NCBI RefSeq assembly: GCF_003014655.1
Contig: NZ_PYAT01000002.1
Coordinates: 186,001-250,000 of the forward strand
Length of the DNA: 64,000 nt
Source: Planomicrobium soli
GTDB lineage: Bacteria > Bacillota > Bacilli > Bacillales_A > Planococcaceae
Direction: 5' to 3'
This document shows, one piece after another, positions 61,674-64,000 of the stretch; within the stretch, counting starts at the first letter, position 1, and every line of letters begins with the position of its first letter. The notes under the pieces are model-generated. The model was not told the DNA's origin. It was given only the letters and a program-made list of their open reading frames with translations, and did no database searches. Both the position numbers and the translations under genes were made by a program.

Positions 61674-62567
61674 ATGAAAACAAATCCAGAACACGGTCTC
61701 CTTGTAAAAGAAGTGTCTAAGTTAACCGGTTTGTCACGGCAAGTTATCCGCAAATGGGAAGAGCGTTATGGGTTAGTCTGTCCAAAAAGGCATGAAAACG
61801 GTTATAGGTTATACACGCTCGACGACGTTGAAACATTGTTGACTATCTGCAGATTACGGGATCAAGGCCACTCGATGAAAGAAGCACTGCATGCACTGTA
61901 TTCGCAGCAATCTTCAAAACCTCTTCCTAAAGCACCCGTTAGCGAAGAAGTGCTTGCACTTTTAGATAAAGGTTCTGTTTACGATGAAGCCGGGCTTCTG
62001 CTCTTACTGAAACACGGGCACCACCGGTACGGATTGGAAAAGTTTCTAAGTGCCACCATCCAGCCGTTGATGCAGGAAATCGGAGAACTATGGGCAAGCG
62101 GGGCATGGGACGAAAGCCAGGAAACCATCACGAGTCTGGTCATACGCGATTTCCTGGTGCAAATCCGCAGAAACTTCGATCTGCCTGAAGGAGCACCGCT
62201 TATCCTCGGATGCTGCCTGCCGCACGAAACACATGAAATCCCATTGCACATCCTTCTGCTGCAAGCAATGATGCATGGATGGCAAACGATTGCTGCCGGC
62301 CCTTCTCCGAAGCTGTCATCTATTGAGGCTCTTGTACAGCGGATAAAACCGCAGAAACTCTTTTTATCGGCAACGACTTCTCTTCCGTTCGAACGGAATC
62401 CCCAGCTATTTGAGCAGTTGGAAAGAATTGCAGAAAAAAATCCTTCGACGGAGTTTTTTATAGGGGGGCACGGCGTTTACGCCTACGAGATTTTTTTGAA
62501 GCCGAAAAGGATTCAGGTCGCTTATTCTTTGGGGGATGTTTTTGATGAGGACTACGGAAATAGCTGA
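61674..62567 (+). CDS. CarH/LitR-like MerR regulator with B12-binding domain
   Basis: A 297-residue regulator. The MerR HTH covers 8-75 (VKEVSKLTGLSRQVIRKWEE, with RYGL). A four-helix and cobalamin-binding region of the CarH kind follows. The light-sensing W-x9-E-H motif is present as W140...E150 but the last residue is T151, not His. The residue after Trp is Ala. The lower-ligand region is retained as E185-T-H187, and GGHG (264-267) fits the base pocket. In CarH proteins B12 and light control carotenoid genes; it is divergent from crtN here. Confidence 0.85.
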   Translation: MKTNPEHGLLVKEVSKLTGLSRQVIRKWEERYGLVCPKRHENGYRLYTLDDVETLLTICRLRDQGHSMKEALHALYSQQSSKPLPKAPVSEEVLALLDKGSVYDEAGLLLLLKHGHHRYGLEKFLSATIQPLMQEIGELWASGAWDESQETITSLVIRDFLVQIRRNFDLPEGAPLILGCCLPHETHEIPLHILLLQAMMHGWQTIAAGPSPKLSSIEALVQRIKPQKLFLSATTSLPFERNPQLFEQLERIAEKNPSTEFFIGGHGVYAYEIFLKPKRIQVAYSLGDVFDEDYGNS

Positions 62568-62693
62568 TGTTTATTCCAGTTGTTTACGGCATGCTAAAAT
62601 CAGTGAAGAATATACAAACAGCAAGTTGCAGCGGTTCATGAACAATTGAATGTCTTCCATAACCTTACGAAACAAGATTGATGCTTTCACAAT

Positions 62694-62748
62694 AAAAAGA
62701 AGGTAAAAGATCGATAGTTATTCTCCCGATACTTTCACCTTCTTTTTG
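62694..62748. terminator. Bidirectional terminator between regulator and rpoN
   Basis: A long hairpin (AAAAAGAAGGTAAAAGATCG pairing with a near-complement) with A- and T-runs at the two ends. It closes both convergent genes. Confidence 0.85.
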
Positions 62749-62773
62749 TTTGGTCTCTTTCACATGGTTCGCC

Positions 62774-64000
62774 TTAACTGTAGCGGACCCTCTTCGCTGA
62801 ACTGCTGATCAGCAGCTCTTCTCTGTATTTTGCTACCGTTCTTCGGGAGATCTGGACATTTTCCCCCTTCAATATAGCAGCCAGTTTTTGGTCGGAATAA
62901 GGTTTGCTGCTATCTTCCGACTCGATAAGCTCTTTTATTCTCGTTTTGATTTGGGAAGTGGATTCTATTTTCCCCTCAGTATTCAAGAAGCCTTTAGCGA
63001 AAAGCATCTGCAACTTGAATACGCCAAAAGGCGTTTGGATATATTTGCTGTTCACCGCTCTGCTGATGGTAGACTCATGAACTTCCAAAAGCTCCGCCGC
63101 ATCTTTTAAGCGCATCGGCTTTAAAGCCATTAGTCCTTTTTCAAAAAAATCTGCCTGTACTTCTACAAGCAATCTCGCGAGCCGATAAAGCGTTTGATCT
63201 CTTTGTTCCAATCCCTGGATTAAAATGCTAGCGTCTTTTAAATTCGCTTTTAAATATTCTTTTGTCACTCCATCGCATTCTTTCATCATATGTGTATAAT
63301 GCTCATTGATCGATATAGCAGGCAAATGCTTCCTGTTCACACTTACAACCCACTCGCCGCCTACTTTATCGGCAATGATATCGGGAATCACATATTCCAC
63401 GGCGCTACGGGTTGTCTCTTGGAGCGGTTTTGGTTTAAGCGACCGAATAAAATCGACAGCTGATTGAACCTCTTCTTTTGGCAGCTTATAAAGGCCCGCA
63501 ATTTTTCTTAAGCTCCCCTGAGCCAACTCATCGAGATGGCGTTCAACAATCAGATAAGGCAAACAGGATTCCGAATAGGTTTCTGCTATTTGGATCAACA
63601 AGCATTCTTTCAAGTTTCTTGCGCCGATGCCAGCCGGTTCGAATGTGTGGAGCAGCCCCAGCACTTTTTCCGCTGCCTCGATCGGCACATCAAACTTGTC
63701 TGCTGCAGTCTCTAACGAAACCTCTAAATACCCTGATTCATTTAAGTTTTTAATATAGAAAAGTAGAATCTTTTTTTCTATAGCGCTTAAATTAGTATTA
63801 GAAGGAATTTGTTCGACTAAATGTTTTTCTATATCTTCAACTTCCAGGTTGACGGGTCTTTTTGTATGCAGATAATCTTCGCTTATATGTTTAACCGAAG
63901 CGGCCGAACCGGAATGGTTTTTCAAAAGGGCCATCTTCTCTATTCGTTTAAAGTCAACGTGATGATCTTGGTATTCAATATTCAATAACGGATTTTCCGC
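62774..64000 (-). CDS. rpoN: RNA polymerase sigma-54 factor (5' end beyond window)
   Basis: At least 408 codons of sigma-54. The reading frame stays open to the right edge (AENPLLNIEYQ just inside it), so the activator-interacting N-terminal residues lie outside. The core-binding domain covers the middle, then the HTH (LKDAAELLEVHESTISRAVN) and the RpoN box ISRRTVAKYREELLI near the end. It directs transcription from -24/-12 promoters with an enhancer-binding activator. The first in-window TTG (63985) is not the true start. Confidence 0.92.
   Translation of the reverse strand, partial: AENPLLNIEYQDHHVDFKRIEKMALLKNHSGSAASVKHISEDYLHTKRPVNLEVEDIEKHLVEQIPSNTNLSAIEKKILLFYIKNLNESGYLEVSLETAADKFDVPIEAAEKVLGLLHTFEPAGIGARNLKECLLIQIAETYSESCLPYLIVERHLDELAQGSLRKIAGLYKLPKEEVQSAVDFIRSLKPKPLQETTRSAVEYVIPDIIADKVGGEWVVSVNRKHLPAISINEHYTHMMKECDGVTKEYLKANLKDASILIQGLEQRDQTLYRLARLLVEVQADFFEKGLMALKPMRLKDAAELLEVHESTISRAVNSKYIQTPFGVFKLQMLFAKGFLNTEGKIESTSQIKTRIKELIESEDSSKPYSDQKLAAILKGENVQISRRTVAKYREELLISSSAKRVRYS

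Noticed and set aside
1..64000. CRISPR arrays, tRNA and rRNA genes, prophage or transposase genes
   Set aside because: None were recognised. The two GC-rich elements carry no transposase, and no regular spacer-repeat array was seen.

Overview
The window looks like a chromosomal segment of a Gram-positive bacterium of the Planococcaceae (Planococcus, Planomicrobium or a close relative). The evidence is moderate G+C, strong AGGAGG-type ribosome binding sites, a C30 carotenoid cluster of the crtOPMN type, an LTA synthase, a ydjFGHI-type envelope-stress operon, a MalK/MalR-2HCT transporter locus and a YunD-type nucleotidase. The genus is inference; no rRNA or tRNA gene is present to confirm it. 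Both edges cut genes: a BceB-like permease at the left and sigma-54 (RpoN) at the right.

Layout. 1-4.2 kb: a Bce-type antimicrobial-peptide sensing and detoxification module (permease, ATPase, kinase, regulator), with a palindromic operator and an exact 21-bp tandem repeat in front of the ABC genes. 4.3-9.4 kb: DJ-1/PfpI protein, a membrane protein plus XRE regulator pair, an ECF sigma/DUF4179 anti-sigma pair and two uncharacterised genes. 10-15.3 kb: a glycosyltransferase-2/GH16 operon, a YunD-like phosphatase, a gamma-glutamyltranspeptidase remnant and mug. 15.4-22.6 kb: a LVIVD-repeat protein, a GC-rich non-coding element (copy 1), a HEPN-type Abi protein, a BCCT transporter, a DIP1984 protein, a small lipoprotein and a PNPOx-fold protein. 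22.7-26.7 kb: an FbpABC-like importer behind a good Pho box, so probably a phosphonate or phosphate-ester importer.

27-38.6 kb: DUF1697 and DUF2798 proteins, an SDR remnant, then a divergent peptide-type ABC importer with a fused OppD-OppF ATPase, two permeases with long N-terminal extensions and a solute-binding protein whose sequence is circularly permuted. A NUDIX protein and a second ECF/DUF4179 pair follow. 38.7-47 kb: YitT, the pspA-ydjG-ydjH-ydjI operon, an epimerase and an LTA synthase with a terminator-like hairpin in its leader. 47.3-52.3 kb: copy 2 of the GC-rich element, then a very large SF1 helicase with a coiled-coil insertion and a small winged-helix partner. 52.7-56.5 kb: a 2-hydroxycarboxylate symporter with a CitA/CitB-type two-component system and a cre site. 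56.7-62.6 kb: crtN-crtM-crtP-crtO, divergent from a CarH-like MerR/B12-binding regulator whose light-sensing motif is altered. The window ends in rpoN.

The most unusual items are the permuted binding protein and its atypical ABC system, the two copies of a GC-rich element each bracketed by a matched pair of hairpins, the CarH-like regulator with a changed W-x9-EH motif, the Pho-box-controlled Fbp-like importer and the coiled-coil helicase pair.
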